From assembly GCA_013365325.1 (NCBI GenBank), contig JABVXV010000162.1:1-64000 (forward strand): a stretch of 64,000 nucleotides of DNA. The letters are read 5' to 3'. The notes beneath the pieces were generated by a model, which saw only the letters and a program-made list of their open reading frames with translations, was not told where the DNA came from and did no database searches. Positions 30,391-43,667 of this stretch are shown in pieces. The position numbers and the translations under genes were made by a program. The stretch is from Dipetalonema caudispina. Lineage: Eukaryota > Nematoda > Chromadorea > Rhabditida > Onchocercidae. How positions within the stretch are numbered: the stretch's first letter is position 1; each line of letters starts with the position of its first letter.

Positions 30391-33065
30391 AACAACAACA
30401 TCATCATTTACAGTGGTTTTGGAATCCTGAATTATTGGCTATAATCCTGTTTGTACCGTATGATTATGGCATGTTTCACCTACCCGTATGATTATGCAAT
30501 ATTCTATAAAATTTCGGTTTAAAAGCTTTGTTTTGAAATAAAATTTTCATTCTACACGATTGAAATAGGTCTTTCATTTTCCCAGCGAAGTTTTTCCGAT
30601 GCAAATTCCTGAAAGCCTTTTTTTTTTTTCTCTCCTCTTCTCTTTCTTCTTATCCTCTTCTCTATGAAAATTTTAAGCTTGTGTTATTGATGAATTTTTC
30701 TTTCTCTAACTTTGTGCTTTCACACATTGTAAAGTAATTTACCTTTTTACTTCAATTTTTTTTTCTGAAATTCAATTTCAAAAGTGGGCTTTCTTCTCCC
30801 AAACTTCTTTGCCTCAGTCTTCTTCAAACCTTTCTTTACTTAACAAAATTTCAGTTTAAAAAACAAAAGGAAAGAAAATTCCTCATATAAAAATGTTTGT
30901 TTCACATCATTGAAAATGAAAATTAACGCTTCTATTTTCCGAAAAAAAAAAAGATAAGGATGTTGTTCGAACATACTTAGGAGTTTAATTAGTTAAAATT
31001 TATAATCAATATTAGTTACTGGCTATGGATCTCTCTGTTTTTGATTTTTGATTTTTCTTAAAGGGAAAGAAAAAAAAAATCATTTCTACTGAGAAAAAGA
31101 CTTGACATCCGAAATCGTCACAATTCTGACGATAATTATAATTATCATGATTACGATTATGAAATTATAAAAACGTTGAAATACTTTCCTTAGTTGACGA
31201 TCATTTATCGCAATCATAGGTTGTAATAAAACAACCAAACTTAGAATTTAATGAATAGTGTTGATTAGTTTTGTGAAGTTTGATTTATTCCAAAAGCTTC
31301 CTAAATTTTGGATTTAAAAAAAAAAAAAAAAAGAGAAGCAGAGTATAAATAGCCATTGCTTCTTTTTGTGACCATATTTCTGCTTCTTTTTTTTCTTTTA
31401 AATGCATTGTCAATCAAGTTTTGAATGACAAATTTTGATTGGGAAGGCAACGAAATCTTTAGCTAAGATTTAGCTTGGCTTTTATATACGAATCTTTATT
31501 TCAATTTATTAACATGCCAAATTGTTGGTGTTAATATTAAATCACTTTTATTATAGATAAAGAAAAAAAAAAAAAGTAATTTGTCAAGATTTTATCGTAG
31601 AATTGCATGAACATTAAATTTCAATGATCCGTGGATATATGATTCGTTAAACGTAGGATTCTAGTTAACTTCTACTACTGCATACCACAATATGTTATGA
31701 TATTTTATCACTACTTCATATCTTGTAAGGTTATTTAATACTGATGAATTCTTTTTATTCATTATTTATCAGAAGTATGAGTGTACGACAAAATATGCAA
31801 TTAGATTCGATGTTAATTTATAATTGAACGAACTTGCACTTTGGCTTAATTGAAGTCTGATTTAAAAAAAAAAAAAAAAAACAAACTTTTATTATTACTA
31901 ATAGTTCATTGTATTATTTGTTCAATTAATTTAAATTATATTCATTTTCTAAGCTATTTGTAGAGTGTAAATTCAGAAGTTGCATTTTAATTTTTATAAC
32001 GTAAACATATCACAAAATTATTTTCCGTCTTTCTTTGCTTTTCGTTAATTTAGAAAATATGATGCTATCAATGATTATTATTAGAATATCTAGAAGTTTG
32101 AACTTTCCGTAATTTTGAAGTTTTCGAAATTTTTTACAGCTTTACTAAATTATCAAAATTCATAAAGTTGATTAAGGAAGGATAAATAGATGAACTAACT
32201 AAACAGATGAAGTAAACTAATTATTTTTTCGTCCTCTTATTCCTTCTGCAAATCCATCAGTTAGTTTTTACTAACTGATAAGATTTTATCACCAACATTT
32301 CTACACAATTGGATTTTATGATAACAATTAAATCTAATTTCTATTTTTTAAAGGAAAAAAAAAAAAAAAAAGAAAACTATAGAAGGACATTGGATAGTTG
32401 TTGTTATCATTTACTATCTAAATTTTAACCCTTATCATATATATGACAATTACAAAATGACCAAATAAAAAACAATCAGAAGATTATGTTCAACATTAGC
32501 AAAAAAAAAAAATAGAAAGTAGAAATTAATAAATTATAGCATTTAAAAATGAAAGCATAAAGATATGGAATAATTAAATAAAGATAATGAACTGCTAAAT
32601 TTTTGAAATTATTTGATAAATTTTCATTTGTATATCAAATTTTGAGCACTATACTCTTTTTTCTTTTTCTGCATTTGCCTGTATTAATTGAAAGGCATGG
32701 AATGAAAAGTAAAATCGATCAAATGAGAGTGGAAATTTGAGATACAAATGACTTCGTATGACGTTGACATTTTGCAAATGTAAACAACCAAAATCTCCAA
32801 GTAAGCCTAGTTTATTGATTAAATAATATGCATGCTACGTTTAAAATGATGAAAAAAAAAAAAAAATTTTATTTTTATAGTAAAATTTTTAATTTTTTAC
32901 TATTAGTGTAAAGTATTTCCTTTTTTTTTTTTTTTTTTGTTTCTGTCCGTTTAAAGATTCGAACTCGCTGATTTTTTTTTTTCATGTTTGAATAGATGCC
33001 AAGAAGAATGATTAAATCGTATAGTTGTAATTTCATTATTTTCCATTTTAATGAAAAGATTTTCT

Positions 33066-33183
33066 TTATTGTTTTTTTTTTTTTCTTCTTTTTTTTTCTT
33101 TTTTTTTTTTCTAATTTTTTTTTTTTTTTTTCTATTTTTTTACTTTTTTTTACCTCTTTCCACGTTTTTTTTTTTTTTTTTTC
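33066..33183. repeat. Poly-T-rich tract of about 120 bases
   Basis: A run of T blocks broken by single C, A or short CTTC and ACCTCTTTCCACG units. It gives phenylalanine-rich frames on the plus strand and lysine-rich frames on the minus strand. None of these is taken as real. Confidence 0.9.
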
Positions 33184-35935
33184 ATGAAAATAAATCACAA
33201 CAATTTTTTCTTAGAATGAAAATTTTTGCTAATAATTTCCAGTACCAATAATAAAATGATATTAGGTAGAATGGGAGAAAGATATTTTAATAATTAAATT
33301 TTTTTGTTTTTATTTTAACCTTTCATTATTCAATACACATCCCTCAAATCATATATTCCATTTCCAATTTCTAGATCATGCTAATATTATGAATACATTT
33401 GAAAACTTCATTCCGATGCATTCATTACTAATGCCTGAGATATTTTATATTTATATAAAATATTATCCTTAATTTCGAATTTTTTCTCATTGTACTTCGA
33501 AAGTTGTTACATCAAGTGGATGAACAATCGGACATTCGTTGCAATTCTGAGTAATCGATATTAGAACATTTGAAAACTTCAAAACTTTCCACGATGATAG
33601 TGCATAACGTCTAGTCAACATATCCTGATATTGCTGACTTTTTCTTCTTTTTATTTATTTATTTTTTCTTGTTTTAAAATTGATGAATGAATGTAATTAT
33701 TTCATTTTCAATTGTAAGTTTATTCTCATACTTGCCGTGATTATTTTAATGGAGGAGATGTAAGATTTTATTAAAGTAAAATTAACTAGGCCTAAATCAT
33801 AAGGTTTTTTGATTGTTATAATGTTGAAAAAGAGAAGATGAAAATTCCCCCTCAATAATTATTATAACAATGAAAAATTTTTGAATTATCAAAATTTTTC
33901 TTCTTAGATAATTGAAATATATCCTTACGGAAATGAAAAGTAATACTTTTATTTATTTAAAAAAAAAAAAAAAAAAAAAAAAAGAAAAAAAAGGAGGGAG
34001 AGGGGAGAAAAAAAAAAGAAAACGATTATTTAATAATTTTTGTTAACATCAGTAATTATTATAATTGATTCATTTTTACGCTTAACTTGATAAATTTATC
34101 TAAAAAATTTATATGGCTGATCTAAAGTAGGAAAATTATGGAAATATTTGTAGAAATCAATATATATATATATATATATATATCCGTTTAATTTAGCTAT
34201 AAATTCATTTTAATACAATAAATTATGTTTGAAAAATTAAGAAATTTCAACAAAAAAAATTGCGATCATCTAATTTTTCAATATTTTTGAATGTTCTAAT
34301 CTTAATATTTGTAGAAATTCTTTGTTTGTCCTCTTCATTTTTCCATCGGAGGCAGAATTAGCGTAACATTAACCCAAATGCTCTCATCGCCTATTCACAA
34401 TATATACCTATCTCTACATTCAATTTCTCTTTCTCATCTCTACGTCATCTCACGTATCGTATCCTATCATCCTTTTACATTGCCCTAATTTTTATAATTT
34501 TATTTTGTCATCGCCAAAATGTTACAGCATTATTTACTATGTGTGTATGAATTATTTCATCGCATTGATCAATTTTCCTTTTTTTTTTTTTTTTTTTTTT
34601 AATTTCTTTTTTTCTTTTAGTGAAATTCCCACTTGTATTTGTTATATTTCTGCAATTTAGGACATTTTTATATTAAAAAAAAAATAACCAATTTGATTAT
34701 ATCATTGTGGTATGAGAATGAGCAAAAAAAAAAAGTATCCGAGTAAATGACATATTAACATCTAAAGTATTGTTATCGATGAATACATTAAATGGAATAA
34801 TTTAAAGCATGATATTGTTTGTCTAATTCCGAAAATTTTATCCATTATATGCAGCAATAATGTTGGATGCGATGGTCAGATAATCTTTCATCATCTTTGT
34901 ATGATACTAAAAAAGATTATGATCAAACATCTTCCTAATTTTTGATTTTATTTATTGTTGATTACAAATTACAACATTTTTATTTTCAGTTGTAACGTCT
35001 GAAAAAAAAAAAAAAAAAGAAAAAAAAGAGCCAAGACATAATTTAAGCATAATTTTAATTTCAATTTTCACTTGATGCTCGATAAATGCTTAAAACATTT
35101 GTTATATACCATAACGACGTCATTAAAAACATTTCAGCATTTGGGAAAAAATTCCCCAGACATTTTCCCGACCATTAAAATGAGTGCTAATGACATCATC
35201 ATAACATATTGCACATTGTTAATCATTTTTAGTAAAATGAAGTAAAAATTTAAGGAAAAAAAAAAAAAGCTAGAATGAAGCTTAAGTTTGTTTTGTCTTT
35301 TCTTTCCTTTTTTTTTTTCTTTTTTTATTTTTTGACATCATTCAAATAAAACAAAACACACAAAAAAAAAATTCATATCTTGTAATTATTGATAAATTGC
35401 TGCAAATGAAATGTAATTTATTTTTAACTGACAATTATTACATTTTATATGAGACAATACTATTAGCAAGATCCTTTTCAATAAACTTTTTCTAATATAC
35501 AGATTTTAATTTTATCAAAAAAAAAAAAAAAAAAAAAAAACGAAAGTACGGCAATATTTCCATATACTAAATCCGCTTTTTTTGTTTTCCAAATTATGAA
35601 TTATGCCAAGAATATAATGCATGAAAAAAATTGTTTCAGGATTTTGTGGTATATGATGGATAATATGATAGAAAGAAATGACTAGAATTGAATTTAAAAT
35701 AAAATTAATGCCATCAAATAACGTATAAGAATAAATATCTTCCAAAATTTATGTCAATAATTCTTCAAATTTTGTTAGCAAAAGAGAAGAGATATGTTGA
35801 TACTTTCAATTGTATACTGATGCATTGATTGATAACCGGAAATAATATTTTCTATCCTGTCAATTCTCTGTCACATTACTACAAGTGCTGTATTTCCTGT
35901 AAAAATTTTCAATTAAATATTGGAAAGACTAAACT

Positions 35936-36089
35936 ATGAAATTCTTACTTATAACTGCTAATGTTGGATCATTATTTGAAGAGGTTACTATTTATGCAAT
36001 ATTCTTTTTTTTTTTCCTAATTATTTTTTTCTTTTAGTTATTAAAGTGTTGAATTTCAAAAATTTTCAATTAAATAAATTATGCCAATT

Positions 36090-36120
<31 letters not shown>

Positions 36121-37203
36121 GGGGAGAGGAGGAAAGAAATTTTCTGATAGTTTCATTTAATCATCGTACATTTTCAGTCATGCCGAATACATAACGCTTG
36201 GTTGGCAACTTTCACACAAGTAAGAATTATTTTGCAAGTAAACAGGCTGTTGAATCTTTTTTTATTTTTTAAAAATAGAAAGTTCAAAAAGCTAAGCAAA
36301 TAAATAAATTCATAGGAATTATTTGTTTTTAATCCTATCTGAGAATATTTAAGCAAAATCTTTTTTTTTTTCTTTTTTTTTTTTTTTTTTAAAGAAAGAA
36401 GAGAAGAGAAATGAGAATTAAGTGGAAGGAATAAACGAAAAAATTACTTATTGTAAAAAAATATACACTTTTTTTTTTGAAATAATTTTACAATAAAAAA
36501 AAAAAAATTCAAAAAACAAAAGGAAAAATGTGTAAAATGATCTAAAATTTGTAAGCGAAAGTATTTTCATTGGTTTATAAATGAGAAGTTTTGCAAAGTT
36601 TGAAATGAAAATTGCTTAAATCACTTTCGTGAATGAATTAATTAGTACTAATTTGATTGTTCAAATTTTGGGATTTAGATTACAAGTCTCATAAAATATG
36701 ATTTTCACTATTTTTACTACCCAAAACTGTCGGTAAATCTACTCCACAAAGGAGAAATATATTAGCAAATTAAACGAAACTTACGTTAAGTAATTAAATT
36801 TTGAAAAAAAATTTTATATTATAATGTATATATGTATGTATGTATGTATGCATGTGCATGTATGTGTGTGTATGTGTGTGTGTGCATATATTATGTAAGG
36901 TGACGTGGGATCGGTAATTATGAATCACAATGGAATGTTTAATTAGTGGAAAAATTGTTAGTTTTTCAAGCATGTAAGGATTATATTAAGAATGGTTTGA
37001 AATGGGAAATTAATTCTTCCAATATAAAATAATTTATTTTCTACTAAAATCATTTAGGATAAGAAAGTAGTATTACAAATGAAGGAATTGTTCGAATTGA
37101 AATAATGTTTATGTGTGAGAAATTGAATGTGTTGATAACAAATATGGTATTGTAATTGATGAAATAGTAAACAGTGAGGAAGATTGCAAAAATAGAATTT
37201 AAC

Positions 37204-37235
<32 letters not shown>

Positions 37236-40200
37236 GAAAAAAATTGCAATACCAATGATTAAAAATGACTGGAGAAGCGGATGACTAAAGCTAAATCAAA
37301 TGATCAGCAATTGGATGGATAATTTTGAAGATAGATCATTTGATAATTAATAACATAATTGTAATCTTAATTAAAGTAATTCAAATCGTTCATATTCACT
37401 GTATCTGAGTGCTATTATGACTTTTGCACACTGTATTGTACTGAAGGATAAATCAAATTACCTTAATTTAATTTATTTGAGATCGCGAAAGAGAAGTAAA
37501 TAAAATTAATTTCAAATAAAATATATCATTGTAACATATTACATACTTTAGTTAATGAGTAATAGAGAATTCTTTTTTTTGAAATTAAGATAAAAAATTT
37601 TAAAAACTTAATATTATAGCGAAATTTTCTTAATATAAATTTTAGGTTATCAAAGAAAGCAATGCACATTTTATTGCTATACATATGCAAGAAGTTGGTG
37701 GGAAAAATTTTGAGGAATGTATCAATCAAGTACCAGCTTTTTTGAATCATGTAGCAGCTAGCATGCTTGAAATGGGTTATTCAACCGGTCGCGCCTACCT
37801 GGATCTTGAATTTGATCTACCTGAAAGTTATAATGTATGTTTTATTTTTTTTTTTCGAATAAAATTAACTATTCTTTTTCGAATTATGATGGAATTTTTC
37901 TCTTTTTTTTTAAAAAAAAAACATTGCATAATATGCTTGTATTTGTTTCTTCAGTCAATTTTTAGAAAAGCTTTGAAAATTTTTAATCTTTTTGAGAAAT
38001 TTCAAGTAAGTATTCAGTATTTGAAAATGTTCCCTTTTATTTGATGAAGTAATTTTAACAAAATTATTATTGTAATCAAAATAATTACACACAAAAAAAA
38101 AAAAAATACATATGTTTGTAGGCTCTTGGTTCATTATTTTTCATTAATGATGTAACATTACCGCGTATACGGCAATATGATTTTATGGCGAAGCAATTTG
38201 TCAAATTGGAAAAAGTTTTCGAGTCATATGATCATGGTTTACTGAAATGTCGAATGTTGCGTAAAGCTAAATTTCCGAAAGATTTTTGGCCAACTGTTAA
38301 ATGGGGCAGAAAAGGATATATGCATTGTCGATTTCGTATTGACCAAACGTTAATTTATTTACTCTATAATTTCTCTAAACACCTAATTTAACTCGGCAAA
38401 ATATGTGTTTTCGGACAATTTTGTAACTTTCAGAATTAATTCCGAATAGTACTTAGATAATATTAGGAATTATCAATTTAATATGCTAAAAAAAAAAAAA
38501 CGAAAAAAAAAAAATGGTAAATTGAAAGGTTATGCAATATCGATACAATAATAATAATAGATATTATGAGAGAACGACGACTTCCTCAAATTTTCCATAA
38601 ATTTAAATCCATCTACATACGAAAACTTTTCAGTGTATTCGATTTTGTTAATGTACACCTGTTCCACGACGAATCTAACATTGCCCTAATACATGAGGTT
38701 TCTTTTCATTAACTTCTATATAAATTTGAAAGTATAACTTTCGAAAAAAAAAAAAAGATGTCAATGTGATTCAAAATAACTTTAATCGTAAATTGATTAC
38801 TGATCAAGGGATGTAATGTTTGAAATTTAATCATAGATAGCTTTATCTATAAATGAATTACAGGAATGGCTAAAATTTCAACTCTCCTATGAAACTATAT
38901 TTGATATGATAATTTGTAGTGATAAACCAAAAATAAAAATAATGTTCCATCAAATATGAAATTAATCTTGAAGTTCAAATAATTTTTTTTGCCAATTTTT
39001 TTTTCTCGGTAAGATGAGAGGATGTGTGGAAAAAAATATGATGATTTATCATAATGTTAGCAGAAATAATGAAAATTTTGTTAATTTTTTCAGAATCCTG
39101 CACTTTATAGTGAAAATCGAAAACGAGCGTTAAATTTCGTTTTGAACGAATTGAAACGGGTCAATGATGATGAAAATCATTCATGTCCGCTTTTTTTATT
39201 TGGTGATTTGAATTTTCGACTCGATTTACAATCATTTTTGAATGCAAGTTTTTGTCCCGTAATATTTGAAGTATTTTTAGAAATTGGTTCAAAGTTAACT
39301 CATCTCAGTGTAAATTCTTTTCTGGAACCTTTTGTAATTTGTGAAATATAATTATCGATAAACTTTTCATTCTAAATTTTTTTGGTAATCATTCTTGTAA
39401 ACAATCCATATTAACTTCTTATGAAAGTTTTAAATGACAATTTTTAGAATAGCCGATCCATTTGTTCTATCATGAATAATGCAGAGAATTTCTGGAGAAG
39501 AAGTGCTTTTCATGAAATTTTTTTGCAGCGTATAACGGATGATACTGATTTACGGGAAGATTCAACAGAATCTGCTCAATCAAGCGTTTGCAGTACCGAT
39601 GGATGTGGTGATCTATTAACAGCTGGTTCTCCACATACCAATGAGCTTAAACCATTGACGGATTTCAGAAGAACTGTATCAGCAATTGAATTCCGACGAT
39701 CACCTGATAATTTCACTAGTGATATCCCAACCAGGTGAGTTGAAGGTATGAAGTTTCGTTACAATTAATTCCTGGTTTAATGTGCATATTTTAAAATAGT
39801 ATCAACTGCAATGTATTTATGGAACAATAGATATAATGCAATAATGAAATTATCAGTGACTTCACAAATTTCACAATACAAAATAAATCATGCTTAATTA
39901 CCACCTTCTACTGTATAAACTTGTGGAGTTTTATTACTGTATATATTATAGCTCATTTTCATAAATATACTATGCTTGAAATTCTGGATTTACAAAAAAA
40001 TTGATATTGCATATGATATAGTAAAAAGTGAAGTTTATTACTACTAAGTTTTGTGTTATTTTGAATTTAGAATTCTGTAATTAAGCAAATTATCAATTAG
40101 ATCATTAATTTAGCTGCGTACTTCGGATTGAAAAGAAACTCTTCGATTATTTCAATCACAAAAGATTATTAAACGAATGGCGGGGATATTTAGAAGATGA

Positions 40201-41038
40201 TCGGGAAGTACACAATTTCCCATACCTTCGCGAACTTAGCATCAATTTTCCGCCCACGTATGTTCATTCATTATTTAAAGTTTTTTTTGAAATAGTCTTC
40301 ATTCTAATTCCAAAAGTTTGACCTTTTTTCTTTTAATCTACCATCCTTTTATCTTTTTCTTCCAGAATGAAACTCCATCTGAGCATCATAGCTCACGTTA
40401 TACAACATTACACTTTACTCACGTGTTGTAGTACTGCATAATACTCACATGATGCAGCACTACTCCCAATACACTTCCTCCCATATAAAAAGTAGAAAAA
40501 AACTTGCTTATACTTGTTATTAATCGGTAATTACTTACATATCAGAAATTATTTTTCTTTTTTTTTTTTTTTTTTTTTTCAAAGTTTTATGCTTTTAGAT
40601 ATCCATGGAGTGAAAATCCGGATGAATCGGAATCCCTGATGAAGACACGTGCGCCAGCATGGTGTGATCGTGTGCTAATGAATGCACGAGCTTTAGAAAT
40701 GGTGAAACGAGATAAATTTGCCAAATATGATAGTTTTGGAAAAGATGTATGCATGGGTGATCATAAGGTTAATAATTTCTCCGTCTTTTTCTTTTTTTTT
40801 TCTTTTTTTAAATTAAAATTTCTTAACCTAATTAAATTTAAAACATTTCGTTTGCATTACAATTTATGATGTAATATGAAACTAACTGTAACAATTCGAT
40901 AAATTTTTTGTTGTAAACAAGAAAATTTAAACTTTTTGTTTATAAAATTTTATTCTGAACTTATAAATACCTGATAAAATTGCAAATATTACAATAATAT
41001 TGCAGCCAGTGATGTTATCATTCAGCGTGATTCAATGA
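35936..41038 (+). CDS. ipp-5: Type I inositol polyphosphate 5-phosphatase
   Basis: This enzyme removes the 5-phosphate of Ins(1,4,5)P3 and Ins(1,3,4,5)P4 and so ends calcium signalling. Exons are 35936-35983, 36178-36219, 37646-37834, 37955-38005, 38122-38348, 38634-38697, 39094-39243, 39448-39734, 40114-40257, 40599-40767 and 41006-41038 (TGA). Phases agree throughout; the product is about 467 residues, against about 412 in human INPP5A. Matching segments are LLITANVGSLFEE, MQEVGGKNFEE, KWGRKGY, FDFVNVHLFHDES, FGDLNFRLD (catalytic motif 1), EKKLFDYFN, FPPTYPWSE, APAWCDRVL (motif 2) and GDHKPV. The extra length is mainly in exon 8, an S/T-rich insert between motif 1 and EKKLFDYFN. The C-terminus ends SFSVIQ, so the farnesylated Cys of the vertebrate CVVQ tail is absent. 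The end of exon 7 is uncertain (GCAAGT donor at 39244, or GT donors further on). Confidence 0.93.
36091..36133. repeat. (GA)n microsatellite in intron 1 of the 5-phosphatase gene
   Basis: A GA array with AAAG and GGGG interruptions that ends about 45 bp before the exon 2 acceptor at 36177. Confidence 0.9.
36824..36888. repeat. (TATG)n/(TG)n microsatellite in intron 2 of the 5-phosphatase gene
   Basis: TATG units pass into TG dinucleotides. Confidence 0.9.
37202..37230. repeat. Poly-A run of about 28 bases in intron 2 of the 5-phosphatase gene
   Basis: An uninterrupted A run on the plus strand, within a plus-strand gene. Confidence 0.9.
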
Positions 41039-41388
41039 ACAAAATGTCAGCAATGATATTATGGATCACTATATGTATTCTTCATTCTGAGACTTGAATA
41101 GCAAGGATTATTTTTGTATGAACAACTAATTATATCAGGATTATCACCTCAATATAAAAAAAAAAAAAAAAAAAAAGAAAAAAGAAAAAAATTTTTTTTC
41201 ATTATTTTAAACTAGCATAAAGATTTTCGAGTTTTTTTCTTCATCTTTATAACTTCAATTTTAACTTTTAACAAAATGTTCCAAATCTGTTTATTTATAA
41301 ATATTATCTAATTAATGAAATAGTTGCTGCCCTTTTTTCTTTTTTTTTTTTTTTTTTTTATGGATATGTAACAATCATGAGTTATCAG

Positions 41389-42617
41389 TGAAGAGAACAA
41401 CACATCCTGATTATTTTTCCTTCACTCCTGATTGTCAAATCTTCCACGTCGCTTGTTTGTTTTCTATCCGCAAAACAGCACTTTGCGGTAATTATCACCG
41501 GAGGCAAACCGGTTTTCAGTCATATAAGCTCCCTGTTGATATTAGTTATACTACTAATAGTATGGTATGCTTTTTTTTTTTTTTTCCTCTAAACTTTTGC
41601 TCGCATATTGGTATAATTCATTTGTGATATTCATAGGTTTTGTTCTTTTTCTTTTTTTTTTTTTTTTTTTTTTCTGTCTAAATTATTTCCTTTTAAATAT
41701 TCTATTATTTTAAATGTTATATCAATTCTAATTCGAATATTATTGTTCATAGCTATGTCTTTCGGGTAGTAACAAACGCATGTTTGTTTGATACTTATAT
41801 CAAATATCATTTGTTTAGCAGATGTTGGCAACAATTCGTTTTTGTAGGGCTTATTACAATAGAATTGAAATAAACAATTGTTTAACCATTTTTTGAAATT
41901 TCATTCTTTGATATTTGCAAATTGAATAAATGATGTAAAATAACTATGAAGTAATCAAATATTAAGATTAAAAAAAGAAAAAGAAAAAAAACGGTTCTCT
42001 CTTATCAATATTTATACAGGTTAGCAAAAAAAAAAAAAAAAAAAAAATTTTTTATTAAAAAAAAAAATAATTATTTTTTTTTTTTTTTTTTTTTGTTTAT
42101 TCGTTCCTTCTCTTTTTTTTCTCTCCCTTTCTTTTTTCCTGCTTTATCTGCACCAAGTTTGTTAAATAGAATGTAGATCTAAAACAAGGTTATTAATATT
42201 ATTAAATTAATTATTCCATCCATCATTCTACATTTTACCTTTAGCACTGGAATTTGATATAAAATTTGAGACTAGCCGAATTATTATTCGAAGGATAAAC
42301 AACAAGAATTGATTAGCATAATTTCAAATTCGTATTGACATTTCAACTCAAAATCATTGTTTTTCATTTTCCTTGTCAGATTTTTCTGGCATGGTTTTCT
42401 TTTTTTTGTCTGTTATTCCTGTAATTTATTATTTTCTGAATTAGAAGCTCATTTTACAACCGGGCATAAAGAATTTGAAAAATTCATAGCTACTGTAATA
42501 TCAACGAATGCGAAATTTCATATTGCTGAATTGAATTTTAATATTCGTACAAGAAAAGAAAAGATAGCAAATAAATTTTCATCAGATTATACACAAAAAT
42601 TTTATTCTGAATATTAG
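41389..42617 (+). CDS. Possible gene downstream of the 5-phosphatase, unrecognised
   Basis: A GAGTTATCAG acceptor at 41386-41388 is followed by 58 open codons of unusually mixed composition (including HPDYFSFTPDCQIFHVACLF). The stretch ends at donors near 41559 (A then gtatgg, phase 1) or 41564 (ATG then gtatgc, phase 0). With the first donor it joins the acceptor at 42444 in phase. It then continues for 56 codons (AHFTTGHKEFEKFIATVIST...) to TAG at 42615-42617. The first acceptor lies 348 bp after the phosphatase stop, a spacing seen in nematode operons. I do not recognise the protein and no start codon is evident. It may be an alternative 3' end, a separate gene or chance. Confidence 0.22.
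42017..42094. repeat. Facing poly-A and poly-T tracts
   Basis: About 23 A are followed by six T, then about 11 A and about 22 T with a short AT spacer. The tract can fold on itself. Similar A-then-T pairs occur at 41156-41205 and are likely hard to assemble. Confidence 0.8.
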
Positions 42618-43532
42618 CATATTCTTTAGGTACTTGAAAATAATTCATGATTTCATCCTAATACATAATTATTCATTATCATTTATTTGTGTTTTTTTTT
42701 TTATACTTGCAAAAATTTATATTCTTTTTATTTCAAAAAAAATTATTGGTAGCGAAATTTGATTAGTAATATCATGATAATTGTGCAAAACTTTCCTTTC
42801 TATCCACTTTTTTTTCTTTTTTTTTTCTTTTTTTCATTCCTATCTTCATTCTGTCTCATTGACACATTCATCATCGTCAGTATTCAAAAACTACTACGAA
42901 TTAGTAATCAACAATTTCCACTGATTAACGGTCCGCCAAGCTTTTTGATGTGTGAGAACCGGAAATTGTTTAAAAAATCGCACCAACGGCAGTGTCGATG
43001 TCGAATGTCTTCGACATGCTCAAATATTATTTATTGTTTCTATTTGCTAATAAGAAAGCAATAAGAAGAAAAAGAATTAAAGGGGGAATTAAAAAAAAAA
43101 AAAAAAAGAGTGGATAATTTCATATTTTTGAAATTATTTTAAAACAAGTAAAGGAATAAGCAGTAAATGATTGTTGCAAAAATAAAAATTCTAATTTAAT
43201 TTAATCGTTATAATAGCTTCGCTCTTTTTTTTTTTTTTCACTACTAAATGACTATAAAATTTAATTCTTCGCTTTTACACCATTGTTTTAGAGATAATTT
43301 ATTTCAGAAGCCTTATAAAGAATAGAATTTCTTGATTATTGAGTCTCGGCTTTTTTTTTTTTTTTTAGCCCATTTCCTAAAGTAATCTTAATTTACCCTC
43401 TTTTAAATCATTCTGCTATTGGGCACTTGAAAATGGAAATTTAGAAACAACATCAACTTTTTTTTTTCTTTTTTTTTCGAAAAAATTCAATTGTTAATAA
43501 TACAAGGAGGAAATTATAATACCATAAAAAGA

Positions 43533-43667
43533 ATGAGGATCATCTGGTATCTTCAACATTTAGCTAAGGTACAAACGCCATATGTGAAGCGTATCAAAAA
43601 TGTTTCCGCCAAAAATTTCCGTGGCCATTCACCACGTGTCCCTTATACTTATTTGCATATTTTATGA
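43533..43667 (+). CDS. Possible small ORF of 44 codons
   Basis: The frame runs from ATG at 43533 to TGA at 43665-43667. It encodes a basic peptide with a mixed composition (YVKRIKNVSAKNFRGHSPR in the middle), richer in G, P, R and V than chance translations here. No homologue, signal peptide or splice site is recognised. Confidence 0.17.
   Translation: MRIIWYLQHLAKVQTPYVKRIKNVSAKNFRGHSPRVPYTYLHIL

Larger units (their letters stand above)
26950..35930. other. Intergenic stretch of about 9 kb between syndapin and the 5-phosphatase
   Basis: The stretch is mostly AT-rich unique sequence with many A and T tracts (28408-28431, 32919-32938, 33072-33181, 33960-33983). Microsatellites are AT at 28268-28286, ATC at 30351-30390 and AT at 34160-34182. 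Apart from the possible minus-strand gene at its left end, I see no coding exon. A repeat of CCGTATGATTATG occurs twice within 40 bp near 30460-30495. A CRE-like ACGTCA lies near 35117, about 0.8 kb before the phosphatase start. Confidence 0.6.

Noticed and set aside
32875..33251. Lysine-rich and phenylalanine-rich open frames
   Set aside because: They come from poly-A/poly-T tracts and have no other sequence signal.
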